DNA from: Aquisalinus flavus | GTDB lineage: Bacteria; Pseudomonadota; Alphaproteobacteria; Caulobacterales; Parvularculaceae | Length of the DNA stretch: 64,000 nt | Assembly (NCBI RefSeq): GCF_022559625.1 | Contig: NZ_CP042288.1 | Span: 954,409-1,018,408 of the forward strand | Direction: 5' to 3' | In this document: positions 17,086 to 28,790 of the stretch, piece after piece | How the letters are laid out: the number at the start of each line of letters is the position of its first letter | How positions within the stretch are numbered: the stretch's first letter is position 1 | Notes under the pieces: model-generated | Database searches by the model: none | Seen by the model: only the letters and a program-made list of their open reading frames with translations | Told to the model about the DNA's origin: nothing | Position numbers and translations under genes: made by a program

Positions 17086-18252
17086 CTAGAAACCGTCAAG
17101 CGCCTGTTCGAGGTCGCCGATCAGGTCGTCGCAATCCTCGACGCCCACGGAGATGCGCACTAGGCCATCGGCAATGCCCATTTCCTCGCGCCGTTCCTTC
17201 GGGATCGAGGCATGGGTCATGATCGCCGGGTGTTCGATCAGGCTTTCGACCCCGCCGAGGCTTTCCGCGAGGGTAAAGATCCGTACACGCTCGAGAAAGG
17301 TGCGCGAGGCTTCGAGCCCGCCTTTGAGATAGATCGTGATCATGCCGCCAAAGCCGTCCATCTGCCTTTTGGCGACGGCGTGCTGCGGGTGGCTCTCCAG
17401 CCCCGGATGCAGAACCTTTTCGACCGCCGGATGCGCCTCCAGCCATTCGGCGATGCGCTGGCCGGACTGGCAGTGGCGTTCCATGCGCAGGGCAAGCGTC
17501 TTGAGGCCGCGCAGGGCGAGGAAGGAATCCTGGGGGCCGAGCTGTGCGCCGACGGAGTTCTGCAAGAAGGCGAGCTTCTCGGCGCGTTCGTCATCCTTGA
17601 CCACCAGCACGCCGGCAACGACATCGGAATGGCCATTGAGGAACTTGGTCGCCGAATGCATGACGATGTCGGCACCAAGATCGAGCGGGCGCTGGCAATA
17701 GGGCGAGGCGAACGTGTTGTCGACGCCGACAGTGACGCCGGCCTCCCGGGCGATCTTCGCGACCGCTTCGATATCGATGACTTTCAGGAGCGGGTTGGTC
17801 GGCGTCTCGATCCAGACCAGCTTCGTTTCCGGCCTGATCGCATCGCGCAGGTTTTCCGGGTTGGTCAGATCGACATAGGAGAAGGAGGTATTGGCCGACT
17901 CCTTCCGGACCCGCTCGAACAGGCGGAAGGTGCCGCCATAGACATCATCGGTCGCGATGATGTGGCTGCCCGCCGGAAACATTTCCAGCATGGTCGAGAT
18001 CGCGCCCATGCCACTGGCGAAGGCAAAGCCGCGGGTGCCGTTTTCGAGGTCGGCGATACAGCGCTCATAGGCAAAGCGCGTCGGGTTGTGGCCGCGGGCA
18101 TAGACGAAGCCCTTGTGCTTGCCGGGGCTCTCCTGGGCATAGGTCGAGGTCTGGTAGATCGGCTGCATCACCGCGCCGGTCGTCGGGTCGGGAGACTGAC
18201 CGGCATGGATGACGCGGGTGGCGAAAGACGGGCGGTTTTTCTTGTCGGTCAT
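17086..18252 (-). CDS. Cystathionine gamma-lyase/synthase family PLP enzyme
   Basis: Member of the Cys/Met metabolism PLP family, 388 residues. The PLP lysine is in SATKFLNGHSDVVAG near residue 195; the N-terminal THAGQ-type motif appears as RVIHAGQSPDPTTGAV, and VYARGHNPTRFAYE is the cofactor-binding tyrosine region. With the cystathionine beta-synthase gene 14 bases upstream, the likely role is cystathionine gamma-lyase in reverse transsulfuration (methionine sulfur to cysteine). Gamma-synthase activity cannot be excluded by sequence. The ATG at 18252 has GGGAG 7 bases upstream; a GTG at 18270 would overlap the upstream stop but lacks a ribosome site. Confidence 0.9.
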   Translation of the reverse strand: MTDKKNRPSFATRVIHAGQSPDPTTGAVMQPIYQTSTYAQESPGKHKGFVYARGHNPTRFAYERCIADLENGTRGFAFASGMGAISTMLEMFPAGSHIIATDDVYGGTFRLFERVRKESANTSFSYVDLTNPENLRDAIRPETKLVWIETPTNPLLKVIDIEAVAKIAREAGVTVGVDNTFASPYCQRPLDLGADIVMHSATKFLNGHSDVVAGVLVVKDDERAEKLAFLQNSVGAQLGPQDSFLALRGLKTLALRMERHCQSGQRIAEWLEAHPAVEKVLHPGLESHPQHAVAKRQMDGFGGMITIYLKGGLEASRTFLERVRIFTLAESLGGVESLIEHPAIMTHASIPKERREEMGIADGLVRISVGVEDCDDLIGDLEQALDGF

Positions 18253-18266
18253 GTATCGGCTCCCAA

Positions 18267-19652
18267 TCACGAAATCTGCAGGCGGAGATAGGACAGGAGG
18301 TCGGATCGGGTGATCAGTCCCTCGAACGTGCCATCCTTCACCACCACGGCGACGCGGCCCTTGGCGAAGATCGGCAACAGATCCTCCTGCGGCGCGGTGG
18401 CGTCGATCGTCTCGACACGGTCGGTCATGGCCGAGGAGACCGGATAGCGGAACCGGTCCTTGTCGCGCACGACGGAGAACAGCAAATCTTCCTCGTCGAG
18501 CAGGCCGACGATCTTGCCATCGTCGAGCACCGGCAGTTGAGAGATGTCATAGAGCTTCATCCGGCCATAGGCCTGCATCAGCGTGTCGCCCGGCTTGCAG
18601 GTGATCGTCGCGTGTTCGGAATGACGGCGCGAGATCAGGTCGGTCAGGTCGTTCGCGGGCGGGCGCTTGATGAAGCCATTGTCGTACATCCAGTGGTCGT
18701 TGAACATTTTCGACAGGTATTTGTCGCCGCGGTCGCAGACGAAGGCGACGACGCGCTTCTTTTCTGTCTGCGCGCGGCAATATTTCAGCGCCGTCGCGAA
18801 TAGCGTGCCCGACGACGAGCCGCCGAGAATGCCTTCCTTGCGCAGCAGCTCGCGCGCCGCCTCGAAACTCTCCACGTCGGTGATCGAATAGGCTGTGTGC
18901 ACCTTGGACAGGTCGCAGGTGTCGGGGATGAAATCCTCGCCAATGCCCTCGACCAGCCACGAGCCGACCTCGTTCGGGATCTGCCCGGTATTGACATAGT
19001 CCGTCAGTATGGAGCCTTTCGGGTCGGCGAGGATACATTCGGTCTTGGGCGAGACGCGGGCGAAATAGCGCGACAGGCCGGTGATGGTGCCGCCGGAGCC
19101 GACACCGGCGATGATCGCGTCGACATCATGGTCCATCTGGCCCCAGATTTCCGGGCCGGTGAGCTCCTCATGGGCCTTCGGGTTCGCCTCATTGGCGAAC
19201 TGGTTGACGTAGAAGGCGCCGGTCTCTTCCGCGATGCGGGCGGCGACGTCCTGGTAATAGTCAGCATGCCCCTTACCGACGTCGGAGCGGGTCAGCTGCA
19301 CCTTGGCGCCAAGGGCCTTGAGGTGAAAAATCTTTTCCTGCGCCATCTTGTCGGGCACGACGATGGTCAGCGTATAGCCTTTGCGAGCGGCGACGAGGGC
19401 GAGAGCGAGGCCGGTATTGCCCGCCGTTGCCTCGACGATCGCGCCGCCGGGCTTGAGCCGGCCATCGGCCTCTGCCGCCTCGATCATCGCGATGCCGATG
19501 CGGTCCTTGATCGAGCCCCCGGGGTTCTGGCTCTCCAGCTTCAGATAGAGCTCGCACGGGCCGGTATCGATGGTGGAGACCTTGACCAGCGGCGTCCTGC
19601 CGATGCCCTCGAGCACATTGTCATAGACCGGGCCGAATTCAGTTTCCGTCAT
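18267..19652 (-). CDS. Cystathionine beta-synthase with CBS domains
   Basis: Condenses serine with homocysteine to cystathionine, first step of reverse transsulfuration. The 461-residue protein has a PLP fold with lysine in PGGSIKDRIG near residue 45, ATAGNTGLAL, and the phosphate loop GVGSGGTITG. Residues about 335-460 form a pair of CBS domains (TLMQAYGRMKLYDISQLPVLDDG and the closing GLITRSDLLSYL), as in full-length CBS rather than plain cysteine synthase. No haem-binding N-terminal extension is present. Transcribed with the gamma-lyase gene. Confidence 0.93.
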   Translation of the reverse strand: MTETEFGPVYDNVLEGIGRTPLVKVSTIDTGPCELYLKLESQNPGGSIKDRIGIAMIEAAEADGRLKPGGAIVEATAGNTGLALALVAARKGYTLTIVVPDKMAQEKIFHLKALGAKVQLTRSDVGKGHADYYQDVAARIAEETGAFYVNQFANEANPKAHEELTGPEIWGQMDHDVDAIIAGVGSGGTITGLSRYFARVSPKTECILADPKGSILTDYVNTGQIPNEVGSWLVEGIGEDFIPDTCDLSKVHTAYSITDVESFEAARELLRKEGILGGSSSGTLFATALKYCRAQTEKKRVVAFVCDRGDKYLSKMFNDHWMYDNGFIKRPPANDLTDLISRRHSEHATITCKPGDTLMQAYGRMKLYDISQLPVLDDGKIVGLLDEEDLLFSVVRDKDRFRYPVSSAMTDRVETIDATAPQEDLLPIFAKGRVAVVVKDGTFEGLITRSDLLSYLRLQIS

Positions 19653-19965
19653 CGCGTGGACCTTTCCTCATCTGGCGTCGTGATGGGAATGGCGTAACAC
19701 ACGGGTGAGTTCACGCAAGCGGGCCGGAGAAGGACGCCAAATTGTGCCACGGGGCGGAACAGACGCGCGATTTTCGGTCGCGACATGGGGGGCGGAAATT
19801 CCTGAAATACCGTTTTACCTGAAGCAGGTTTTCATGTTTTGCTTTATCGGATCATCAAAAAACTCCATAAAAACAGGGTGATTCCTTTACGGGGTGGCGG
19901 CGCACCGGTCTCGGTCATGGGGGCCGTTTGTGAGGATAGGCCGTCGGAAAAGCTTGGAGTACCAG
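19653..19965. other. Divergent intergenic region, cystathionine beta-synthase / M14 peptidase
   Basis: 313 bases between two divergent genes, with an AT-richer stretch at about 19800-19880 where promoters would be expected. A small stem near 19768-19786 (CGCGA with TCGCG) is visible. I see no SAM riboswitch fold, no LexA box and no CtrA box. The frame of the M14 gene stays open upstream to 19894, but the extension has no signal peptide. Confidence 0.5.
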
Positions 19966-22620
19966 ATGCATCTGATCAAATCTCTCATCGGCGCGGCCAC
20001 TGCCACGACCCTTGCCGCGACCATTGCCACGACGGCTGCCGGCCAGACCTATCCATCCGCCGAGTACAGCGATGATATTCCGACACTGGAACAGGTGATC
20101 GGCCATGACCATGGCGAGGATCTTACCACGCCATCCGAGATCGTTGACTATTTTCAGGCACTGGAAGCCGCCGATCCGTCCCGGATGGAGGTTCGCTCCT
20201 ATGGCGAGACCTGGCAGGGGCGGGATCTGACCTATGCGATCATCTCGTCGCCGGAGAACATGCACCGTCTCGACGAAATCCAGGCGGACCTGTCGACCCT
20301 GGCGTCAGGGCAGGCGCTTTCAGATGAACGACTGGCAGAGACACCTGCCGTCGTCTGGCTCTCCTATGGCGTCCATGGCGACGAGATCACGCCGCCGGAC
20401 AGCGGCGTGTTCATGGCGTATCACCTGCTTGCAGCCGATAATGACGATCTGGTCGACACCATTCTTGCCAATACGATCGTCATCATCGACCCCGCCCAGA
20501 ATCCGGACGGGCGGAACAGGTTCGTGCAGAGCTTTACCTCTGCTCTCGGGCTCGAGCCGCAAGGCGACCGCTATGCCGCGGAACATGACCAGCCATGGCC
20601 GCGCGGGCGCTATAATCACTACATGTTCGATCTCAACCGCGACTGGTTCGCCATGACGCAGCCGGAGACGCAGGGCAAGGTCGCGGCCGTGCTTGAGTGG
20701 CACCCTGTCGTCTATGTCGACAGCCACGAGATGAGCGGGGATTCGACCTATTTCTTCCCGCCCTCGGCTGATCCGTTCAATCCCAATATCACCGATGATC
20801 AGCGGGCGACGCAGGTCCGTCTCGGCCAGAGCATGGCGCGTTACTTCGACCGCTTCGGCGTGCCGTATTTCACCCGTGAAGTCTATGATGCCTTCTATCC
20901 CGGCTATGGCGATATGTGGCCGACCCTGAACGGGGCCGTTGCCATGACCTTCGAACAGGCATCGCCGCGCGGCCTTGTCTGGCAGCGGCGCGACGGGACC
21001 GAACTGACCTATGCCGAGGGTGTGCGGAACAATGTCCTTGCGTCACTGGCGACGCTGGAGACGGTGGCGCGCAACAAGAACGACTCCCTGCGCGACTACG
21101 GAGCCTATCGCCGGTCGGCGATCAGCGCGGCCCAAGGCGCGAGTGACCGCTATCATGTCCTCGACCTGTCGAGCGGCCGGTATGAGGCCGAGCGCCTTGC
21201 CCGGCGGCTGGTGGCACAGGGCATCGAGGTGCAGCGTGCGCCGGCAGGCAGCCGTCATTGCGGTCAGGCCTATGAGGATGGTGCGCTGATCGTCGATGGG
21301 GCGCAGCCGCAGGGCCGCCTGATCCGCACCTTGCTCAATCCCTCGACGAGCCTGCCGCCTGACTTCATCGAGGAACAGGAACGCCGCCGCGAGCGGGATC
21401 TCGGGCACGAGCTCTACGATGTCACGGCGTGGTCGCTGCCGCTGATGGATGGCATCGAGGCGCGCCAGTGCAGCCAGGTGGCGCTGGGATCTGCCACCAT
21501 GATTTCGGCCGACGACCCGGTACCATCGATGACGGCATCGGGCGGGGCATACGGGCAGATCGTGCCGTGGAACGATAGCGGCCAGGCGCGCCTGGTGATT
21601 GCGGCGCTGCGGGCCGGCCTGCAGGGCAGGACGACCGACGAGCCATTCACCAAGAATGGTCGCGTTTACCCGGCCGGGAGCGTGGTATTTCCTGCGGCGG
21701 GCAATCCCGCCGACATGGCCGCGCAGTTGCGTGCCATGGCCGACAATATCGGTGCGGAACTGGTGCCGATGGAAGACAGCTGGGTCGAGGACGGCCCCAA
21801 TTTCGGCAGTGCCGCCTTCGCCGTCCTGAAGGCGCCGCGCATCGCCATGGCGTGGGGCGAAGGGACGGATGCCACCTCCGCCGGCAACACCCGCTTCGTG
21901 CTCGAGCGCGATCTCGGCCTGCCGGTCACGCCGATCCGGGCATCGAGCCTCGCGCGGGCCGATCTGTCAGGCTACGACGTCCTGATCCTGCCCGACCAGT
22001 ATGGCGGCCTTGCCGGCGAGATCGGGCGCGCCAATGCGATCAAGGATTTCGTCCGCGGCGGCGGGGTGCTCGTCGCCATCTCGGGCAGCGTCGGCATGCT
22101 GGCGAGCGAGGACTACGGACTATTGTCGACCAGGCTTGAATATGCCGCCACCCCCGAGGAGGAGAAGTGGAAGGAAGAAGACGAGGACGGCAGCCGTGCG
22201 CCGGGCACGATCCTGCAATCCGACGCCGACTATGAAGCGCAGATCAGAAGCTCCGAGGCGCGGCCCGAGGACGTGCCGGGCGTGCTCGTGCGCGCCGTCG
22301 CCAACACCGATCACTGGCTGGCGGCGGGCTATGACGGCGCCAACGTGCTGGTGACGGGCGCCGACATCTATCGCCCGCTGAACGATGGCGACGGCACCAA
22401 TGTCTTCCGGTTCGCCAATGCAGATGACATGCTGCTCAGCGGCTATCTGTGGGAAGAGAACCGCGCGCAGCTGGCCTACAAGCCGTTCGTGATGGCGCAG
22501 CGCCAGGGCGACGGGCTGGTCATCGGCTTCACCCAGAGCCCGACGACCCGCGCCTATCTGAACGGGCTGAACCTGTTGCTGGCCAATGCCGTCGTGCTCG
22601 CTCCGGCGCGGGTGCGATAG
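19966..22620 (+). CDS. Secreted M14 family zinc carboxypeptidase-like protein
   Basis: An 884-residue exported protein. The signal peptide begins at the ATG at 19966 (GGAG 6 bases upstream) and ends near TTAAGQ. The M14 domain shows the zinc ligands HGDE in LSYGVHGDEITPPDSG (about residue 136) and His in YVDSHEMSGDSTYFFPP (about 253); a candidate catalytic glutamate lies in MTFEQASPRGL near 329. The second half, from about 600, looks like a glutamine-amidotransferase-like fold (DVLILPDQYGGLAGEIGR, FVRGGGVLVAISGS), an arrangement seen in large secreted M14 proteins. Substrate unknown; peptide scavenging is likely. Single gene, followed by 269 bases with no gene. Confidence 0.9.
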   Translation: MHLIKSLIGAATATTLAATIATTAAGQTYPSAEYSDDIPTLEQVIGHDHGEDLTTPSEIVDYFQALEAADPSRMEVRSYGETWQGRDLTYAIISSPENMHRLDEIQADLSTLASGQALSDERLAETPAVVWLSYGVHGDEITPPDSGVFMAYHLLAADNDDLVDTILANTIVIIDPAQNPDGRNRFVQSFTSALGLEPQGDRYAAEHDQPWPRGRYNHYMFDLNRDWFAMTQPETQGKVAAVLEWHPVVYVDSHEMSGDSTYFFPPSADPFNPNITDDQRATQVRLGQSMARYFDRFGVPYFTREVYDAFYPGYGDMWPTLNGAVAMTFEQASPRGLVWQRRDGTELTYAEGVRNNVLASLATLETVARNKNDSLRDYGAYRRSAISAAQGASDRYHVLDLSSGRYEAERLARRLVAQGIEVQRAPAGSRHCGQAYEDGALIVDGAQPQGRLIRTLLNPSTSLPPDFIEEQERRRERDLGHELYDVTAWSLPLMDGIEARQCSQVALGSATMISADDPVPSMTASGGAYGQIVPWNDSGQARLVIAALRAGLQGRTTDEPFTKNGRVYPAGSVVFPAAGNPADMAAQLRAMADNIGAELVPMEDSWVEDGPNFGSAAFAVLKAPRIAMAWGEGTDATSAGNTRFVLERDLGLPVTPIRASSLARADLSGYDVLILPDQYGGLAGEIGRANAIKDFVRGGGVLVAISGSVGMLASEDYGLLSTRLEYAATPEEEKWKEEDEDGSRAPGTILQSDADYEAQIRSSEARPEDVPGVLVRAVANTDHWLAAGYDGANVLVTGADIYRPLNDGDGTNVFRFANADDMLLSGYLWEENRAQLAYKPFVMAQRQGDGLVIGFTQSPTTRAYLNGLNLLLANAVVLAPARVR

Positions 22621-22889
22621 GGGTTCCGACTTGCTTGGCCTCATCAGGGTAAGGAAGGCCTTGGTGATGACGTGATGACAACGGAGGCAGCATTGAAAGC
22701 ACCGTCAGCTTTCGCTGCGGTGGTGAACCAGGTCGAGGGGCCCGATGTTCCGGCCAACCTCCCGCCCGGCGAACGCTTCTTCCCGAAACACCGCTGCGGC
22801 AGACGATGCGAAGCTGTGCACACCCTCTGATGCCGCCGGAAACCTGCTACGCCGGTTTGTCTGTCGGGGCAGGTTATAATCGGTCGCAA
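22621..22889. other. Gene-free interval
   Basis: Short frames on both strands here have neither ribosome sites nor plausible composition. Apart from a weak stem near the start (GGCCT with AGGCC) I see nothing in it. Confidence 0.4.
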
Positions 22890-23639
22890 TCAAGCGGCTC
22901 TAGGCAGCGAACACTCCAGCAGGTATGTGGAGCGAGTGATCTCGTCAGGACTGATGTCGATACTGCTATGATCGATGGCAATATCGACAATTACATCCCA
23001 CACGGATTGATGATCAATCCTGCCGCCCATCTGGGCAAGCAGACCGAAATTTCGTTCCGCGACAGCGTTTGCCAAATCGCCAAGGGTATCTTGTTTGTAA
23101 AGGCCCTGATCCATCCAGCGTAGCGGCAGGGCAGCAAGAAAAAATCCAGTCATTGTGGCAATGACGTTTCGTGTGCCGATCCCTGTCAGGCCAAGCCATG
23201 GGATGATCAAAAAGGTGGCGATCATGAAAAGGACAGAGAGCTTCCCCGGCAGGGTCAGCGCCAGATCAGGCAGATCGAAGCCGGTCCGGTTCTTTAACAG
23301 CTTGAAAGTTGAGCGCGGATGATGCGTCGAAAGGTGAGCCAGCTTGGTTGTTGGTGTCATGGCTGGCGTATCGGGTCGAACGGGCATGGAGCGGCGCAAC
23401 CGGTAAAAGGCCATCGAGGTGTGACACTTATTGCCGCCTCCCAGCACAGCCAGTTTTTCCGATACGGAATCATACAGGTCGCCGACAGTTATGATCTTTT
23501 CCGCTTCCTCGTTCAGGTAGGATATCCGGAAACATCTCTCGATAGCCTCGAGCAATTCGATGCCATCAAGGTCGTCATCCAGGCCAACGGTATTAGGTGC
23601 GTCGGCAACGGTTTCTTTTTTCGTTTTGTGTTCTGACAT
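22890..23639 (-). CDS. Membrane protein with acyl-carrier-like N-terminal region lacking the serine
   Basis: 249 residues of unassigned function. Residues 20-62 read like helices II to IV of an acyl carrier protein: DDDLDGIELLEAIE, then NEEAEKIITVGDLYDSV, nearly the classic EEAEKITTV pattern. In ACPs the phosphopantetheine serine lies in DSLD; here the aligned residue is Asp23 (DDLD), and helix I seems missing. Two hydrophobic helices lie at about 133-150 and 156-175. The remainder is soluble, with no known motif. The upstream esterase gene ends 4 bases away on the same strand, so the two are probably co-transcribed. A degenerate carrier domain used for binding rather than acyl transfer is inference. 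Confidence 0.75.
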   Translation of the reverse strand: MSEHKTKKETVADAPNTVGLDDDLDGIELLEAIERCFRISYLNEEAEKIITVGDLYDSVSEKLAVLGGGNKCHTSMAFYRLRRSMPVRPDTPAMTPTTKLAHLSTHHPRSTFKLLKNRTGFDLPDLALTLPGKLSVLFMIATFLIIPWLGLTGIGTRNVIATMTGFFLAALPLRWMDQGLYKQDTLGDLANAVAERNFGLLAQMGGRIDHQSVWDVIVDIAIDHSSIDISPDEITRSTYLLECSLPRAA

Positions 23640-23643
23640 GCTG

Positions 23644-24594
23644 TTATTCCCCCCAGAACCATCTCAATACATCCGGCAGGATCGCGCCGCCATGCTGGTC
23701 CGAGTGGCCGCCTGTGCCCCATTCATGCTCGACGACATAACGCGGGCCGGTGTCGCCGGTTTCGTCGGCAAGACGGTTGGCATAGGTCAGGGCCGCCAGC
23801 ATCTGCTGGTTGGCGAGGAACCAGTTGCCGTGCTCATTGTCGATGTCGTTGGCGCCGTCCTGCAGGAAGATCGTCAGTGGGCGGATGTCGTGCTTGCGGA
23901 TCAGGGTGGGATAGATATTGCCGCCATGCTCCAGCGGGAGGTCGAGTTCCGGGCGATAGGCGATCGAGGTATAGCTGCCGATGAAGCTGATGATGTTGCC
24001 GAACTCTTCCGGCCTGTGCCAGCCGACGGTGAAGGCGGCGATGGCGCCGGAAGAGGTGCCGCCGATTAGGCGGCGGGCAGGATCGTCGCTGAAGGCGTAA
24101 GTCTCGGCAATGTGGGGCAGCAATTCTTCCGTCAGCATGCGGGCATAGTCGTCATCGAGCTGGTCATATTCCTGCCAGCGATGGTCGGGATTGCTCATGC
24201 CAAGATCGTCGGGATAGCTCTCGCTCAGATTGCCGGGGGTAACGAAGACGCCGAGGGTGGGCGGGATGTCACCGGCGGCGATGAGATTGTCGAGGACGGT
24301 CGGGATGCGCAGCGAGCCGTTCGGGTTGGTCGCGCGCTGGCCATCCTGGAAGACGAGCAGGTTCGGCGGCTCTGTCGCGTCATAGTCTGCGGGCACATGG
24401 ACCCAGTAGCGGCGGACGGTGCCGGGAAAGATGTCGCTGTGGAATTCGAACGGGCCTGTCAGCTCACCTTGGGCGATGCCTTCCTGAACCAGTGAATCCG
24501 GCGTGAACGGATAGTCTTCCTGGGCGAAGACAGGGGCGCCAAAGGCGAGGGCGCCTGTAGCCAGTGCCCCCGCCAGTAAAGAGATGAGTTTCAT
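23644..24594 (-). CDS. Secreted esterase (enterochelin esterase/esterase D-like)
   Basis: A 316-residue alpha/beta hydrolase of the putative-esterase family with a signal peptide ending near PVFAQ (residue 25). The nucleophile elbow is LIGGTSSGAIAAF (serine near 180), the acid is likely in LQDGANDIDNEHG and the histidine in HEWGTGGHSDQHGG. Members cleave siderophore esters, acetyl-xylan or feruloyl esters; no neighbour decides which. It precedes the ACP-like membrane gene on the same strand with 4 bases between them. Confidence 0.87.
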   Translation of the reverse strand: MKLISLLAGALATGALAFGAPVFAQEDYPFTPDSLVQEGIAQGELTGPFEFHSDIFPGTVRRYWVHVPADYDATEPPNLLVFQDGQRATNPNGSLRIPTVLDNLIAAGDIPPTLGVFVTPGNLSESYPDDLGMSNPDHRWQEYDQLDDDYARMLTEELLPHIAETYAFSDDPARRLIGGTSSGAIAAFTVGWHRPEEFGNIISFIGSYTSIAYRPELDLPLEHGGNIYPTLIRKHDIRPLTIFLQDGANDIDNEHGNWFLANQQMLAALTYANRLADETGDTGPRYVVEHEWGTGGHSDQHGGAILPDVLRWFWGE

Positions 24595-24666
24595 GGGGTC
24601 CTCCCGCTCGGCGCTTTTGCGCCTGTTGTGTCAGGACGCTAGCACGTGAAGGGGATTGCGTGAATA

Positions 24667-25641
24667 TCAGTTCGCCGTTGTCGCCGCGCTGCCTGCAATG
24701 ACGGCCACCATGGCGGCTTGTTGCTGCAGGACCAGCTGATAGGCCTGAACCGCCATCAGGATCGGGGCGATCTTCGCCTGTGGCAGGCCGGAGGTGCGGA
24801 ACCGTTCCGCCGTCACATAGTCGAGGGCGAGGAGGGCGCGATTGGTCGAGCCGAACTTCTCCTGCTTGAAGCGCTCGCGCATGGCCTGGACCGCATCGGC
24901 GAAATCATTCGGATCGGGATCGGTCAGATTAGCGAAGGCAAGGCCGGTGATGTTGGCCGGGGCGTCGGGTATCTTGCGGTCCTTCAGGGCGCCACGCAGG
25001 GCGGCGATCTGGCGGGCCGTTTCCGCAGGGTAGCCGGGTGAGAGGGTCGCCATCAGGGCGGCCTCCATGGTGTGACGGCCATGCAGGCCCTTTTCCTCTT
25101 CCATCGCGCCATACATCTGGTCAGCGGCGGAGGCCGCGTCGCTGCGATATTGCAGGGCGAGCGCCAGCGGCGGCAGGGTGCGGGCGCCGACATGCCACCA
25201 GCGGCGCCTGTTGAGATCGTCGAAGGCATTTTTCAGTGCATTGAGGAAGGGCAGTTGCTCGCTGCCGTCCGTGCCCAGATGGAGGATCAGGTGGGACGCC
25301 CCTTCATAGGGCGCGCCCCGGCGCAGGCCGACTTGCTTCCAGCGTTCGCGGCTGTCGGCGATGCTCTGTGTCAGAAGCAATGGATCGATGTTCTGGCGCA
25401 GCAGGACCGCAGCGATCGCGTAGCGCACGGGCTGGCGCAAGAGCTGCAATTTGCTGTGGTTCTGCTTGAGGATGTCCGCCGGCTCCCTCAGGCGTGCGGC
25501 GATTTCTTCGGGGGCGCCGTCGAGATCGAGGGCGGCGAGGGCGACGGCATCGCGCACCGGACCGGCGGAACGCCATTTCAGCACATCCTTGATGGCTGGC
25601 CGCAAGGCAAAGAATTTCTGCAGGCGTTGCTCGTCAATCAT
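24667..25641 (-). CDS. Conserved hypothetical cytoplasmic protein
   Basis: A 324-residue, mostly alpha-helical protein that I do not recognise. It has no signal peptide; the C-terminal 30 residues are alanine-rich and hydrophobic ([18 protein letters not shown]) and could touch a membrane. Distinctive stretches are [17 protein letters not shown] and [18 protein letters not shown]. It is divergent from clpB, with the heat-shock promoter between them, and follows the same direction as the esterase. Confidence 0.7.
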   Translation of the reverse strand: MIDEQRLQKFFALRPAIKDVLKWRSAGPVRDAVALAALDLDGAPEEIAARLREPADILKQNHSKLQLLRQPVRYAIAAVLLRQNIDPLLLTQSIADSRERWKQVGLRRGAPYEGASHLILHLGTDGSEQLPFLNALKNAFDDLNRRRWWHVGARTLPPLALALQYRSDAASAADQMYGAMEEEKGLHGRHTMEAALMATLSPGYPAETARQIAALRGALKDRKIPDAPANITGLAFANLTDPDPNDFADAVQAMRERFKQEKFGSTNRALLALDYVTAERFRTSGLPQAKIAPILMAVQAYQLVLQQQAAMVAVIAGSAATTAN

Positions 25642-25699
25642 CCCGTTCCTCTTTTCCGTATATCGGGTGGGGGAGGCGCTTTTTCAAGCATGGCGATTC

Positions 25700-25728
25700 C
25701 TTGAACGGGGCGCTGGCAGACCCCATTT
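25700..25728 (+). promoter_or_regulatory. Sigma-32 (RpoH) heat-shock promoter of clpB
   Basis: CTTGAA (25700-25705), a 15-base spacer and CCCCATTT (25721-25728) match the RpoH consensus almost perfectly. The clpB start codon is about 70 bases downstream. Confidence 0.85.
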
Positions 25729-25798
25729 ACAAGTCACACGGGTATTGCCGCTGACGGGATGCCCATTCCATATTGATGCTCACCATGAGGTCACAAGC

Positions 25799-28450
<2,652 letters not shown>

Positions 28451-28461
28451 CGCCGATAACG

Positions 28462-28485
28462 GGGCGGGTGGGCAACCATCCGCCC
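28462..28485 (+). terminator. Stable hairpin after clpB
   Basis: A 10-base-pair stem, GGGCGGGTGG with CCATCCGCCC (one G-T pair), closed by a GCAA tetraloop, starts 11 bases after the clpB stop. No strong T-run follows, so it may be an imperfect terminator or an mRNA 3' stabiliser between clpB and the small gene downstream. Confidence 0.5.
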
Positions 28486-28516
28486 TTCGATTACAGTGAC
28501 CGGAAAGGAGAGTGCG

Positions 28517-28723
28517 ATGAGCGACAAGAAATGGCAGCCGGACAAGGAAGAAGCGATCCGCAATATCATCCGGGCGACGGTCGCGGCAAGCGGCGGTATC
28601 AAGCCGGAAGAGCTACCCCATCTCGTCCGTACACGGCTGGAAGGGCAGGTTTCCGGTGATGTCGATCTCGATTCCTATATTCAGTCCGTGCTCGATGACA
28701 TGAAGAATGCCGGCAAGACCTAG
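28517..28723 (+). CDS. Small soluble protein of unknown function
   Basis: 68 residues with an AAGGAG site 6 bases before the ATG, so translation is likely. The sequence is helical and charged, starting MSDKKWQPDKEEAIRNIIRA and containing LPHLVRTRLEG and YIQSVLDDMKNAG. No membrane segment, cysteine or known motif. It lies 66 bases after clpB; the clpB hairpin is between them, so co-induction by heat is possible but unproven. Confidence 0.75.
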   Translation: MSDKKWQPDKEEAIRNIIRATVAASGGIKPEELPHLVRTRLEGQVSGDVDLDSYIQSVLDDMKNAGKT

Positions 28724-28790
28724 ATCGGCCGGATAAAGGCCATCTGGAACTTCCCCGTCCCGCATTTGTCTCCTGACAAAGCGAGACATT

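Noticed and set aside
19653..19965. A SAM riboswitch before the cystathionine genes
   Set aside because: The sulfur pathway context made me look, but I see none of the conserved SAM-II or SAM-I stems.
22644..22889. An 81-codon gene between the M14 peptidase and the ACP-like gene
   Set aside because: No ribosome site, no coding-like composition and overlapping frames in every direction.
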